Assembly (NCBI GenBank): GCA_022822445.1
Contig: JAJEBR010000107.1
Coordinates: 1 to 45,087, forward strand
Direction of reading: 5' to 3'
Length of the DNA stretch: 45,087 bases
Source: Gemmatimonadota bacterium
Lineage (GTDB): Bacteria > Gemmatimonadota > Gemmatimonadetes > Longimicrobiales > Gaopeijiaceae
Shown: positions 22,287 to 30,108 of the stretch, in pieces
Numbering within the stretch: position 1 is the first letter of the stretch
Layout of the letters: the number at the start of each line of letters is the position of its first letter
The notes under the pieces: model-generated
Database searches by the model: none
Told to the model about the DNA's origin: nothing
Seen by the model: the letters and a program-made list of their open reading frames with translations, nothing else
Position numbers and translations under genes: made by a program

Positions 22287-24584
22287 CTACCCCCCCAGCA
22301 CGTTGAACTGCCGCGTGAACTTCACGATGAACGACCGCGCCAACGTCCCGCTCTCCACGAACCGCCCGCCGTCCGGGTTCAGCCCGAGCGGGTAGTCGAA
22401 CCCCTGCACGTCGTTGTAGACGATGAAGAGCCCGGTGCCCGCCGTGTTCAGCCAGCCGAAGCGCAGGTTCGCCGACCAGCTGTCCGCCTGGTTGCTGTAC
22501 TGCACGAGCGACTGCAGGTAGATCCGCGGGGTGAAGAAGTAGCCGAAGTTCATCCCCGTCAGCACGGTCTCGAAGTCGCCCTCCGGCAGGTTCACGTCGA
22601 AGTAGGTGAGGCGCGCCGAGGTGCTGAACGATGCGTTCGGGCGGAAGGTCAGCGAACCGTTCCCGCCCGCCCGGCTGCCGGTCAGGAAGCTGCCGAAGTG
22701 AATGCGCGATGTCGCCGAGAGCCGGGCCGCCGAGTTGCTGTTGAAGACGAGCTGGGACTCCCAGCCGGCATAGGTCCCGACAGGAATGTCGACGTCCGTG
22801 CCGAGGATCCGAAACGGCTCGTAGATCCCTTCGGTGACGTAGTTGGCGCCCGTGTGGATCTGCGCGCCCGAGGGCCACTCCCAATGCGAGTCGATGTGAA
22901 TGCGGGCCGACTCCTCGAAGCCGGGTTCAACCCCGGTCTTGCGGCTGCGGTAGGTGAAGTAGGAGATGTGCGGACGGATCTCGCGCAGCCACGACGGCCG
23001 GATCTTGTACATGATGTAGCCCTGGTAGTACCGGTATCCGCGCCTGGGCAGGAATCCGACCTCGGGGTTGAACCCCTCGCCGATTTCGCGGGCCTGCGCG
23101 GTGACCGTCCAGTCGCGGCTGCTGTAGTTGCCGGAAAGGTCCAGGGCGTACGCGTCGGCGGCGGACTCCGCGTCGTCGGTAAGGGAGGCGAAGCTGCTGA
23201 AGGTGAGCGCCTCGCCCACGCCGACGGAGACATCGGCGGCGTAGGTGCGGTTGAAGTCGCCGGCGGGACCGCCCTTGTTCACGAAGAGCCCCCCGATGCG
23301 GGAGCGGTTCGGCAGCTCCTTCGCCACGCGGGCGACCGAAAACCCGTGGGCGTCCGCCAACCCGTCCTCGGCCCCCGTCTCGATGTGCAGCAGTCCGACG
23401 TTCAGCCCCGCGGTGCGCCCGGAGAGCCGCGCCCCGCCTCGAATCGGCACCGGCTGACCGCTCGCGATCCCGATTCTGCGGCTGAAGAAGAGGTCCGCGC
23501 CGCCCCCTCCCACGCTGAAAAAGCCTGCGTTCTCGAGGAAGAACGGCCGCTTCTCGGGGAAGTTCAGCGAGAAGCGGGTGAGGTTGAGCTGCTGGTCGTC
23601 CACCTCGACCTGGGCGAAGTCGGTGTTGTAGGTCACGTCCAGGGTGAGGCCCTGCGTGACCTGGAACTTCACCTCGCCGCCGACGTTGCCCTCCTGGGTG
23701 AAATCGGCAGCGGCGGCGTAGTCGCGTGCAGTGGAGCCGAGCACGTACGGCGTGACGGTGGCGAGGCGTCTGAAGGGCGGGCGCAGCCCCTCCAGGTCGC
23801 CCGCGTAGTTGAGGCGGTAGAGGTTGAACTCGCGCGGCACCGGCGTCCAGAACGACTCCTCGTTGAGCCGCCGGATGCGCCGCATGACGTTGAATCCCCA
23901 GGACTCGGCGTCGCCCGCGTAGCGCAGGGTGTTGAAGGGGATGCGGAACTCGGCGTACCACCCGTCGCCGTCGGTGGTGGTCGCGACGGTCCAGCTCCCA
24001 TCCCAGTTCTTGTTGAAGCCGCCGCCGGACCCGGACTGGAAGCGCTGCCGCGAGTTGAACCCGCCGCCCTGGAAGCGGCCGCCCCCGCGCCCCTCGTTGG
24101 CGACCTGCCCGTCGTACTCGATCCCGGTCGGCGTGGTGCCGAAGACGAACCCGTTCTGGTCGTCGTTGTAGGTGTCCAGCACGAAGACGACCGCGTCGCT
24201 CTGGTTGACCTCGTAGTCGCGGATCCGCTCCCCGTAGGTGATCGCGTGGGCCTGGCGGTCGAAGGCCCACACGCCGACGTAGATCGCCTGTCCGTCGAAG
24301 AGCACCCGGACTTCGGTCTGCTCGGTGGCTGGCTGTCCGTCGAAGGGCACGCGCTGGGTGAAGCCGGTCAGCGCCGCGGCCCGGCCCCACACCGCCTCGT
24401 CGAGACGGCCGTCGATGGTGGGTGGTTCCGTCACCTCGGTCGCGGTGGCCGTGGCCGGCACGCCGCCGCCGTTCCCGCCGTTGGCCGAGCCCGGCTGCAT
24501 GTTCCGGGCCGACAGGGGATCGACGGTGGCGGAGCCTGCGAGCAGGACCAGCGCGGAGGCGAGCGGCGCGGCGAACAGCTTCAT
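22287..24584 (-). CDS. DUF5916 outer-membrane protein with CBM9-like N-terminal domain
   Basis: A 765-residue exported protein. After the signal (about 1-26) comes a CBM9-like sugar-binding fold at about 50-260, with PPTIDGRLDEAVWGRA, VRVLFDGQAIYVGVWAFD and WYAEFRIPFNTLRY. The remainder is the DUF5916 beta-barrel-like region, with NYAGDLEGLRPPFRRLATVTPYVLGS, the family motif DFAQVEVDDQQLNLTRF, FPEKRPFFLENAGFF and FFSRRIGI, closing with FIVKFTRQFNVLGG. Such proteins are found beside peptidases and TonB receptors in Bacteroidota and Gemmatimonadota and probably act in binding or export across the outer membrane; the exact role is unknown. A Gly/Phe-rich insert (GGGRFQGGGFN) lies at about 170-190. 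Confidence 0.88.
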   Translation of the reverse strand: MKLFAAPLASALVLLAGSATVDPLSARNMQPGSANGGNGGGVPATATATEVTEPPTIDGRLDEAVWGRAAALTGFTQRVPFDGQPATEQTEVRVLFDGQAIYVGVWAFDRQAHAITYGERIRDYEVNQSDAVVFVLDTYNDDQNGFVFGTTPTGIEYDGQVANEGRGGGRFQGGGFNSRQRFQSGSGGGFNKNWDGSWTVATTTDGDGWYAEFRIPFNTLRYAGDAESWGFNVMRRIRRLNEESFWTPVPREFNLYRLNYAGDLEGLRPPFRRLATVTPYVLGSTARDYAAAADFTQEGNVGGEVKFQVTQGLTLDVTYNTDFAQVEVDDQQLNLTRFSLNFPEKRPFFLENAGFFSVGGGGADLFFSRRIGIASGQPVPIRGGARLSGRTAGLNVGLLHIETGAEDGLADAHGFSVARVAKELPNRSRIGGLFVNKGGPAGDFNRTYAADVSVGVGEALTFSSFASLTDDAESAADAYALDLSGNYSSRDWTVTAQAREIGEGFNPEVGFLPRRGYRYYQGYIMYKIRPSWLREIRPHISYFTYRSRKTGVEPGFEESARIHIDSHWEWPSGAQIHTGANYVTEGIYEPFRILGTDVDIPVGTYAGWESQLVFNSNSAARLSATSRIHFGSFLTGSRAGGNGSLTFRPNASFSTSARLTYFDVNLPEGDFETVLTGMNFGYFFTPRIYLQSLVQYSNQADSWSANLRFGWLNTAGTGLFIVYNDVQGFDYPLGLNPDGGRFVESGTLARSFIVKFTRQFNVLGG

Positions 24585-24711
24585 TGGCGAGACCGGCGTG
24601 GGAGGTGTTCGGGGGCGGTTTCGTGTGCGCGGAGCGACGCTCCAATGTCATTCGGATGGGCGGCTTTCGCCAGATCCGGCGGCTCGCGGTGGCGGCTCGC
24701 GGACCAGCCCC

Positions 24712-24741
24712 TTGACACGTCCACTCGCTGCACCTTACTCT
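24712..24741 (+). promoter_or_regulatory. Promoter of the methionine operon
   Basis: TTGACA at 24712-24717 and TACTCT at 24736-24741 are separated by 18 bases, a standard housekeeping arrangement. The aptamer begins about 15 bases downstream. Confidence 0.6.
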
Positions 24742-24756
24742 CCGACCACGAAAAAA

Positions 24757-24872
24757 CTCATCGAGACCGGCTGAGGGACAGGCCCGTTGACGCCGGGGCA
24801 ACCTGTGGGGATTGGCGTTCCCACAAAGGTGCCAACTCCTGCGATGGAAGTGAAATCCATCGCAAAGATGAG
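24757..24872 (+). promoter_or_regulatory. SAM-I (S-box) riboswitch
   Basis: Conserved SAM-I elements occur in order: P1 strand CTCATCG (24757), CTGAGGGACAGGCCCGTTGACGC (described in parts: GAGGGA, GGCCC, TGACGCC), GGGCAACC, AAAGGTGCCAACTCCTGC with the SAM-binding core, and the closing P1 strand GATGAG at 24867-24872, complementary to CTCATC at 24757-24762. It precedes metX and would lower expression of the methionine operon when SAM is plentiful. Confidence 0.93.
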
Positions 24873-24879
24873 CCGCCCA

Positions 24880-24894
24880 CCACGCCCCGCGTGG
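24880..24894 (+). other. Hairpin after the SAM aptamer
   Basis: CCACGC, loop CCC, GCGTGG forms a perfect 6-bp stem eight bases after P1. There is no U tract, so a classical terminator is not evident; it may be part of the expression platform. Confidence 0.35.
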
Positions 24895-24964
24895 TCGCCG
24901 AGCTGAAAAGGGCGTCGAATCTCCGGAGTCCGATGAGGGACAATCGAGACTCGGAGAGAATCGA

Positions 24965-26116
24965 ATGGCCAACCTTGATGCCGCCGCCAGGGAGCCTTGC
25001 GTCGCGCCTGCCGGTAATCCCGCCCTGCCCCCCGCACCCGCCGCCGCGCGCCGCCCGAAAGCGCCGGGACGCGGGCATGTCGCAGCTCCCGCCTCGCCCG
25101 GCACGATCCCCGCACGCGTCAGCCGTATCCCCGTACTCATCAGCCATACAACCATACGGCTCCCGTTCGACCACCTCGGCGAGCACTTTGTTCGGCTGCC
25201 GTACGAAGTCCTCGGCCCTGCGCCGGCCCCCGCCACGGTCGTGCTGGGCGGTATCTCGGCGGGACGGCACCTCGCGCCCACCGCGGCCGACCCGCAGCGG
25301 GGATGGTGGCCCGGCGTGGTTGCCGAAGGGGGCGCCCTCGACCCGCTGCGGCAGCGGCTCGTCGGGATCGACTACCTGGGCGGGCGCTCCCGCGCGGGCC
25401 TGCTGCGCCCCGTCACCACCCACGACCAGGCGCGCGCCATCGCGGCGGTGCTCGACGACCTGGGCATCGCGGAGGCGTCGCTGGTGGGCGCCTCATACGG
25501 AGGGATGGTCGCGCTCGCCTTCGCCGAACTCTTCCCGGAGCGGGTGACGCGGCTTGCCGTGCTCTGCGCGGCCCACCGCACCCACCCCATGGCCACCGCG
25601 CTCCGGGCCCTGCAGCGCGCGGCCGCGTCGCTCGGGGCGGCGTCGGGCCGGGAGGGACGCGGAGTCGCCCTGGCCCGCGCGCTGGCGATGACGACCTACC
25701 GCAGCGCACAGGAGTTCGAGGAGCGCTTCGACAGCGCCCCGCTCACACCCGGCAAGCCCGGCACGGCGCCGGCCCGCTTCCCGGTCGAGGAGTACCTCGA
25801 CGCGCGCGGCGCGGACTTCGTGCAGCGCTTCGACGCGGAGCGCTTCCTCGCCCTCTCCGAATCGATCGACCTGCACCGCACCCGTCCCGCATCCCTGCCG
25901 CCGCGCACGCTCCTGGTCTCGGTCGACAGCGATTTCCTGGTCCCGCCCTGGCTGGTCGAGGAACTGGCGAGCGAGAGCGGCCACGTTCCCATGCACGTCA
26001 CCATCCCTTCCCCGTTCGGCCACGACGGCTTCCTCAAGGAGGTCGAACAGGTCTCGTCTCTGCTTCATGCGCACCCCTGCGCCCCCAAGTCCAGAGCCCC
26101 GGAGGTAGTCCGATGA
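24965..26116 (+). CDS. metX: MetX-type homoserine O-acyltransferase
   Basis: Alpha/beta hydrolase-fold acyltransferase activating homoserine with acetyl-CoA or succinyl-CoA. The nucleophile elbow is VGASYGGMVAL (serine about residue 179), the aspartate is in LLVSVDSDFLVPP (about 320) and the histidine in SPFGHDGFLKE (about 348). DYLGG and the R in MTTYRSAQEF are typical of MetX proteins. The first about 55 residues are Ala/Pro-rich and unlike the family, so the true start may be later. It lies directly behind the SAM-I riboswitch and overlaps the next gene by ATGA. Whether acetyl or succinyl is used cannot be decided here. Confidence 0.88.
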   Translation: MANLDAAAREPCVAPAGNPALPPAPAAARRPKAPGRGHVAAPASPGTIPARVSRIPVLISHTTIRLPFDHLGEHFVRLPYEVLGPAPAPATVVLGGISAGRHLAPTAADPQRGWWPGVVAEGGALDPLRQRLVGIDYLGGRSRAGLLRPVTTHDQARAIAAVLDDLGIAEASLVGASYGGMVALAFAELFPERVTRLAVLCAAHRTHPMATALRALQRAAASLGAASGREGRGVALARALAMTTYRSAQEFEERFDSAPLTPGKPGTAPARFPVEEYLDARGADFVQRFDAERFLALSESIDLHRTRPASLPPRTLLVSVDSDFLVPPWLVEELASESGHVPMHVTIPSPFGHDGFLKEVEQVSSLLHAHPCAPKSRAPEVVR

Positions 26117-27600
26117 GCGCCCTCAACGGCCGCCCTATCCCGCAGTCGGGCCCGCCACAAGCCGACCCGGCGGAGTCCCGTCCCACGCAAGCACCGGCCG
26201 CGTCCCGTCCCCGGCAGGCACCGGCCGCGTCCCGTCCCACGCAGGCACCCGCTGCTTCCCGTCCCACGCAAGCACCCGCTGCTTCCCGCATAACCAGCAC
26301 CGTGCGTGCCGGTCTGGGCACCGACAGCCCCCACCGGTCGGTCATGCCGCCGATCCATCTGTCGTCGAACTATTTCTTCGAAGCGCCCGGCGTGCACGGC
26401 AAGTACGACTACACCCGCACCGGCAACCCGACCCGCGATCTGGCGGCCGGCACCATCGCCGAGCTGGAGGGCGGTTGCGGCGCGGCGGTGACCTCGTCCG
26501 GCATGTCGGCGATCGCCGTGCTGACCCGCTTCCTCTCCGCGGGCGACCTGCTGATGGCGCCGCGGGACTGCTACGGCGGGAGCCACCGGCTCTTCACGGC
26601 CGAGGCGGCCCGGGGCTCCTACGATGTCCGCTTCTTCAGCCCGTGGGAGGAGCGGTCCTTCGACCTCGCCCGCGCGCTGCGTCCCCGGATGATCTGGCTC
26701 GAGACGCCGAGCAACCCGCTGCTCAGGATCACCGACATCGCGGCGTGGGCGCGCCTGGCCACCGAGATCGGCGCGATCTGCGTGGCCGACAACACCTTCC
26801 TGTCTCCGGTGAACCAGCGGCCGCTGGAGCTGGGCGCCGATCTGGTCGTGCACTCCACGACCAAGTTCCTGAACGGTCACAGCGACGTGGTGGGCGGGGC
26901 GGTGATCGCCGCCGACGAGGGGCTGCTCGAGGAGGTCGCGTGGTGGACCAACGCGATGGGCGTGTCCGGCGCGCCCTTCGACGCCTACCTGACGCTGCGC
27001 GGGATGCGCACCCTGCACGCCCGCAGCCGCGTGCACGAGGAGAACGCGCTCCGCGTGGTGGACGCGCTCGTGCGCAGCGAAGCGGTGGCGGAGGTCAATC
27101 ATCCGGGCCTCCCCGGGCACCCCGGACACGAGATCGCCGCGCGCCAGCAGTCCGGCTGGGGCAGCCTGATCTCCTTCGAATTGCGCGGCGGCAGGCCGGC
27201 GGTGGACGCCTTCGTCGACGGGATCCGCCACTTCGCGCTCGCCGAATCGCTCGGGGGCGTGGAGAGCCTGGTGTCGCACCCGTGGACGATGACCCATGCA
27301 TCCATGGATGCGCCCGCGCGCGTGGAGGCCGGGATCGGACAGGGGCTCCTGCGGCTCTCGGTAGGGATCGAGGCGGCGGACGACCTGGTGGCGGATCTGG
27401 AGCGGGCGCTGGAGCGGGCGAGGGTGGTTCCGGTGGGGACGGAGCGGCAGGCGGGCGAGCAAGCCGAGGAGCGGGCCGACGGGCCGGCCTACGAGCGCGC
27501 CGAGAAGCGGACTCAGAAGCGGGAACGCGCCGAGGTCCTGGCCGCGGCCGCCCGCGATCCGCACGGCGCTTGTCCGCGGACAGCCGTGGAGGTGGCCTGA
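26113..27600 (+). CDS. metB: Cystathionine gamma-synthase-family PLP enzyme
   Basis: A 495-residue PLP-dependent enzyme of the Cys/Met metabolism family, expected to join activated homoserine with cysteine (or sulfide). Core motifs begin at about residue 60: HLSSNYFFE, KYDYTRTGNPTRD, TSSGMSAI, LETPSNPLL, VADNTFLSP and the PLP lysine in VHSTTKFLNGHSD. It ends with SLGGVESLVSHPWTMTHASM and RLSVGIEAADDL. An N-terminal extension of four 9-residue repeats (RPTQAPAAS type) comes from a 27-bp tandem array, and a charged C-terminal tail of about 55 residues (AGEQAEERADG) is also unusual. Start ATG overlaps the metX stop. Distinction from O-acylhomoserine sulfhydrylase is not certain. Confidence 0.88.
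   Translation: MSALNGRPIPQSGPPQADPAESRPTQAPAASRPRQAPAASRPTQAPAASRPTQAPAASRITSTVRAGLGTDSPHRSVMPPIHLSSNYFFEAPGVHGKYDYTRTGNPTRDLAAGTIAELEGGCGAAVTSSGMSAIAVLTRFLSAGDLLMAPRDCYGGSHRLFTAEAARGSYDVRFFSPWEERSFDLARALRPRMIWLETPSNPLLRITDIAAWARLATEIGAICVADNTFLSPVNQRPLELGADLVVHSTTKFLNGHSDVVGGAVIAADEGLLEEVAWWTNAMGVSGAPFDAYLTLRGMRTLHARSRVHEENALRVVDALVRSEAVAEVNHPGLPGHPGHEIAARQQSGWGSLISFELRGGRPAVDAFVDGIRHFALAESLGGVESLVSHPWTMTHASMDAPARVEAGIGQGLLRLSVGIEAADDLVADLERALERARVVPVGTERQAGEQAEERADGPAYERAEKRTQKRERAEVLAAAARDPHGACPRTAVEVA
26176..26283 (+). repeat. 27-bp in-frame tandem repeat, four units
   Basis: Four 27-bp units start at 26176, 26203, 26230 and 26257, each beginning TCCCGTCCC and encoding S-RPTQAPAA (one unit RPRQ). 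The array lies in the N-terminal extension of the cystathionine gamma-synthase gene and preserves frame. Confidence 0.85.
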
Positions 27601-27603
27601 GCC

Positions 27604-28398
27604 ATGGTTACGCTGGCGCGGGAGATGTCTCGTTCGGGAGGTCTGGAGTGTGCAGCGGGCCCGCGGGCGCCGGTCTCCGTTCTCAAGTTCGGTTCATCGG
27701 TGTTGGAGTGCCCGGCGGACTACCCGCGGGTGGCCGATGCTCTGCGGGCCGAGACCGCGGCGGGCCGCAAGGTCGTGGCGGTCGTTTCCGCGATGGGCGG
27801 GACGACCGACGCGCTCCTCGCAGCGGCCCGTGCCGTTGCGCCGAACCCCCCCGATTCGCTCATGGGGGCGCTGCTGGCGACCGGCGAAGACGCCTCGGTG
27901 GCGCTGCTCGTGCTGGCGCTCGCCGCGCGGGGCGTGCGCGCGCAGGGTATGTGCGCGTCGCGGCTGCCGATCGTGACGCGTGGCGCCCTCGACGACGCGG
28001 ACCCGGTCGCGGTCGACGCCGCGCAGCTCGGGGCGGCGCTGCGGGAGAGCGACGTGGTGGTCTTCCCGGGGTTCGTGGGGGTGGACGTGACGGGTGTGCC
28101 GTCGCTGCTGGGACGTGGGGGGTCGGACCTGACCGCGCTCTTCCTGGGGCATGCGCTGGGCGGCGCCGAGGTGCGACTGGTGAAGGACGTGGACGGCGTC
28201 TACCCGGCGGACCCCCGCACGAACCCGGGAATCGAGGCCTACGACGAGATGAGCTGGGGGGAAGCGATCCGCGTCGGGGGCGAGATCGTGCAGGGCAAGG
28301 CGGTCGAGTTCGCGGCGCGTCACCGGATGCGGTTTCGGGTCGCCGGGCTGGGGGGGCGGGGGACGTGGGTGGGGATGGGTGGGCGGGGGGCGGGGTGA
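27604..28398 (+). CDS. Aspartokinase catalytic domain lacking ACT domains
   Basis: A 264-residue amino-acid kinase that would phosphorylate aspartate, the first step toward homoserine. The ATP-binding start is VLKFGSSVL (KFGGTSV in most aspartokinases, so one glycine is serine), with VVAVVSAMGGTTDALL, ATGEDASVALL, LGRGGSDLTALFLGH and LVKDVDGVYPADPRTNPG. The chain ends just where ACT regulatory domains normally begin, followed by a Gly-rich tail, so feedback control by lysine or threonine is not expected. Control would rest on the SAM riboswitch. It lies between cystathionine gamma-synthase (3-base gap) and asd. No homoserine dehydrogenase domain follows. Confidence 0.87.
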   Translation: MVTLAREMSRSGGLECAAGPRAPVSVLKFGSSVLECPADYPRVADALRAETAAGRKVVAVVSAMGGTTDALLAAARAVAPNPPDSLMGALLATGEDASVALLVLALAARGVRAQGMCASRLPIVTRGALDDADPVAVDAAQLGAALRESDVVVFPGFVGVDVTGVPSLLGRGGSDLTALFLGHALGGAEVRLVKDVDGVYPADPRTNPGIEAYDEMSWGEAIRVGGEIVQGKAVEFAARHRMRFRVAGLGGRGTWVGMGGRGAG

Positions 28399-28517
28399 GG
28401 TGGCGGAGAGGGGGGGGCGGGGGGTGGGGGGAGCGCGCCGCCGTGCCGGGCGAGGTGGAGGTGAGGGGCGGGGGACGCGGGTCACGGGAGCCCGCCGCCG
28501 TGCCGCGTGAGGCGGTC

Positions 28518-29705
28518 GTGAGGGGCGGGCCGGCAAGAGGCCGCAGCCGCACCGAGGTCGCGGTGCTGGGGGCGACCGGAGTGGTGGGACAGCGCCTGGT
28601 CCGAATGCTCGATGGGCACCCGCTCTTCTGTCTGGCCGAGGTGGTCGGGTCGGAACGGCGGGCGGGCCACCGGTACGGGGAAGCGGTCAAGTGGAGCATC
28701 GGCGGGGATCCACCGCCAGGCGCCGCCGGGCTGGTGCTGGGGGAAGCGCGGGGGCTACCGGCGCGTCCCGAAGCACGAACCCCGGGGCGGGGCCCGTCAT
28801 TGCGCGACCCGGTCCGCCAGGGGTCGGCACCGTCGCTGCGAAGTCCAGTCGTCGTCTCGGCGCTGCCCTCGACCGTCGCCGCCGAAACCGAGGTCGCGCT
28901 GGCCGGGGCGGGTCACGTCGTCTGCACCAACGCGTCGCCGCACCGCATGCGGCCCGACACGCCGCTGATCGTGCCGGAGGTCAACCCGGGGGCGATCGAG
29001 GGGGTCGCCGCGCAGCCCTGGGCCGGGGCCGGGGGCGCACTGGTGGCCAACCCGAACTGCGTGGTGGCCGGGCTGGCGCTGGCCTGTGCGCCGATCGAGC
29101 GGGCGTTCGGGATCGAGGCCGCGACGGTGGTCACCCTGCAGGCGGTCTCCGGCGCCGGTCTGACCGGCCTGGGCGCGGTGGAGATCACCGGAAACGTCAT
29201 CCCGGCGATCAAGGGGGAAGAGGAGAAGATCGGGCCCGAACTCAACAAGGTGCTGGGCACCCGAATCGAGGTGTCCGTCGCCGTCAACCGTGTCCCCGTG
29301 CTGGACGGCCACACCGCGCACGTATTCCTCAAACTCGGCAGCCGAGCCGCACCCGGCGACGTGGCGCGCGTGCTGGAGGACTTCCGCCCCCCGGCTGCCG
29401 CCCGCGCGCTGCCCACCCTCCCCGCGCGGCCCCTCGTCCTGCGCCCCGAGCCCGACCGCCCCCAGCCCCGCCTCGACGCGGATGCCGAGGCAGGGATGGC
29501 CGTGAGCATCGGCCGGATCCGCGCGGCCCCCCCGCCGCACGACATCGCCTTCGCGGTGGTCGCGCACAACGGCATCCGCGGCGCGGCCGGCGCCTGCCTC
29601 GCGAACGCCGAACTGTACGCCGCCCACCACAATCTCCACGCGCAAACGCGGCGCACCGGCGGTGCCGTCAAGCGCGCCCAACCGGCCGGCGGCCAGCGCA
29701 CCTGA
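28518..29705 (+). CDS. asd: Aspartate-semialdehyde dehydrogenase (yeast/archaeal type)
   Basis: NADP-dependent enzyme reducing aspartyl phosphate. The dinucleotide-binding start is VAVLGATGVVGQRLVRML; the catalytic cysteine is in VANPNCVVAGLAL; the histidine is in RVPVLDGHTAHVF; GEEEKIGPELNKVLG and the C-terminal HNGIRGAAGACLANAEL are family-typical. About 395 residues, longer than usual because of an Arg/Pro-rich insert (about 82-108, encoded near 28755-28840). The GTG at 28518 is chosen because GAGGCGG lies just upstream; GTG at 28500 is also possible. The gap from 28399 is G-rich and holds an imperfect direct repeat (GCCGCCGTGCCG at about 28437 and 28493). It is the last gene of the riboswitch operon. 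Confidence 0.88.
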   Translation: MRGGPARGRSRTEVAVLGATGVVGQRLVRMLDGHPLFCLAEVVGSERRAGHRYGEAVKWSIGGDPPPGAAGLVLGEARGLPARPEARTPGRGPSLRDPVRQGSAPSLRSPVVVSALPSTVAAETEVALAGAGHVVCTNASPHRMRPDTPLIVPEVNPGAIEGVAAQPWAGAGGALVANPNCVVAGLALACAPIERAFGIEAATVVTLQAVSGAGLTGLGAVEITGNVIPAIKGEEEKIGPELNKVLGTRIEVSVAVNRVPVLDGHTAHVFLKLGSRAAPGDVARVLEDFRPPAAARALPTLPARPLVLRPEPDRPQPRLDADAEAGMAVSIGRIRAAPPPHDIAFAVVAHNGIRGAAGACLANAELYAAHHNLHAQTRRTGGAVKRAQPAGGQRT

Positions 29706-29715
29706 GGGGCTTGCC

Positions 29716-29790
29716 CACCCGCGGCCGGTTCATCCGCGGCCGGCCCACCCGCGGCCGGTTCACCCGCGGCCGGTTCACCCGAACGCCGGT
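29716..29790. repeat. 15-bp tandem repeat, five units
   Basis: CACCCGCGGCCGGTT repeated at 29716, 29746 and 29761 with variants at 29731 and 29776, directly after the asd stop. A degenerate continuation runs to about 29890. The region 29706-30095 otherwise holds the two palindromic elements described separately and no gene. Confidence 0.85.
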
Positions 29791-29906
29791 CTGACCCGAC
29801 GACGCCTCACCCCTCGGTCGGCCCACCCGCAGCCGACTCATCCGTCTGACCCGACGCCGTCTCACCCACCGGCCGGCCCACCGGCGCCCCCGTCACGTTG
29901 CCAAAA

Positions 29907-29945
29907 TGTAAAACAAACATTACAGATTGCCATGCCAAGATGACA
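29907..29945. promoter_or_regulatory. Tandem dyad, copy D
   Basis: Dyads 29907-29924 (TGTAA, 8 bases, TTACA) and 29928-29945 (TGCCA, 8 bases, TGACA), spacer GAT. On the minus strand an ATG occurs at the standard position (29930) and opens 22-23 codons (MAICNVCFTFWQ onward, to 29862), with a leader matching those of the genes at 35231 and 2020. The gene once behind it seems lost. Confidence 0.7.
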
Positions 29946-29968
29946 ATATGCATCCTCCGAACCCCGAA

Positions 29969-29986
29969 TTTTCCCGATCGGGAAAA
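29969..29986. promoter_or_regulatory. TTTTCCCGATCGGGAAAA palindrome
   Basis: A perfect 18-bp palindrome, fourth member of the family found at 3816-3914. On the reverse strand it is preceded by GTCACAGG, as is the copy at 3816, so flanking sequence is conserved too. It lies 110 bases before the -10 of the gene at 30109 and 23 bases after dyad copy D. Confidence 0.7.
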
Positions 29987-30095
29987 AACCTGTGACGGCT
30001 CGCCACAAGAGGGTTGAACCCCCCGCCTGGCGTCCCACGCGTCCCCGGACCGGCCGGTGATCGCGCCCGGAATGGCCAGCCGGTCCCCCCGGGGA

Positions 30096-30101
30096 TACCT
30101 T
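30096..30101 (+). promoter_or_regulatory. -10 hexamer TACCTT of the membrane protein gene
   Basis: TACCTT ends seven bases before the ATG at 30109, the same leaderless layout as at 2466. This decides the start at 30109 rather than the TTG at 30100. Confidence 0.5.
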
Positions 30102-30108
30102 GACGCTG

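Noticed and set aside
26475..29705. 1076-codon open frame across cystathionine gamma-synthase, aspartokinase and asd
   Set aside because: Only the last about 395 codons (asd) resemble a protein family; the upstream part is antiphase to two well-supported genes.
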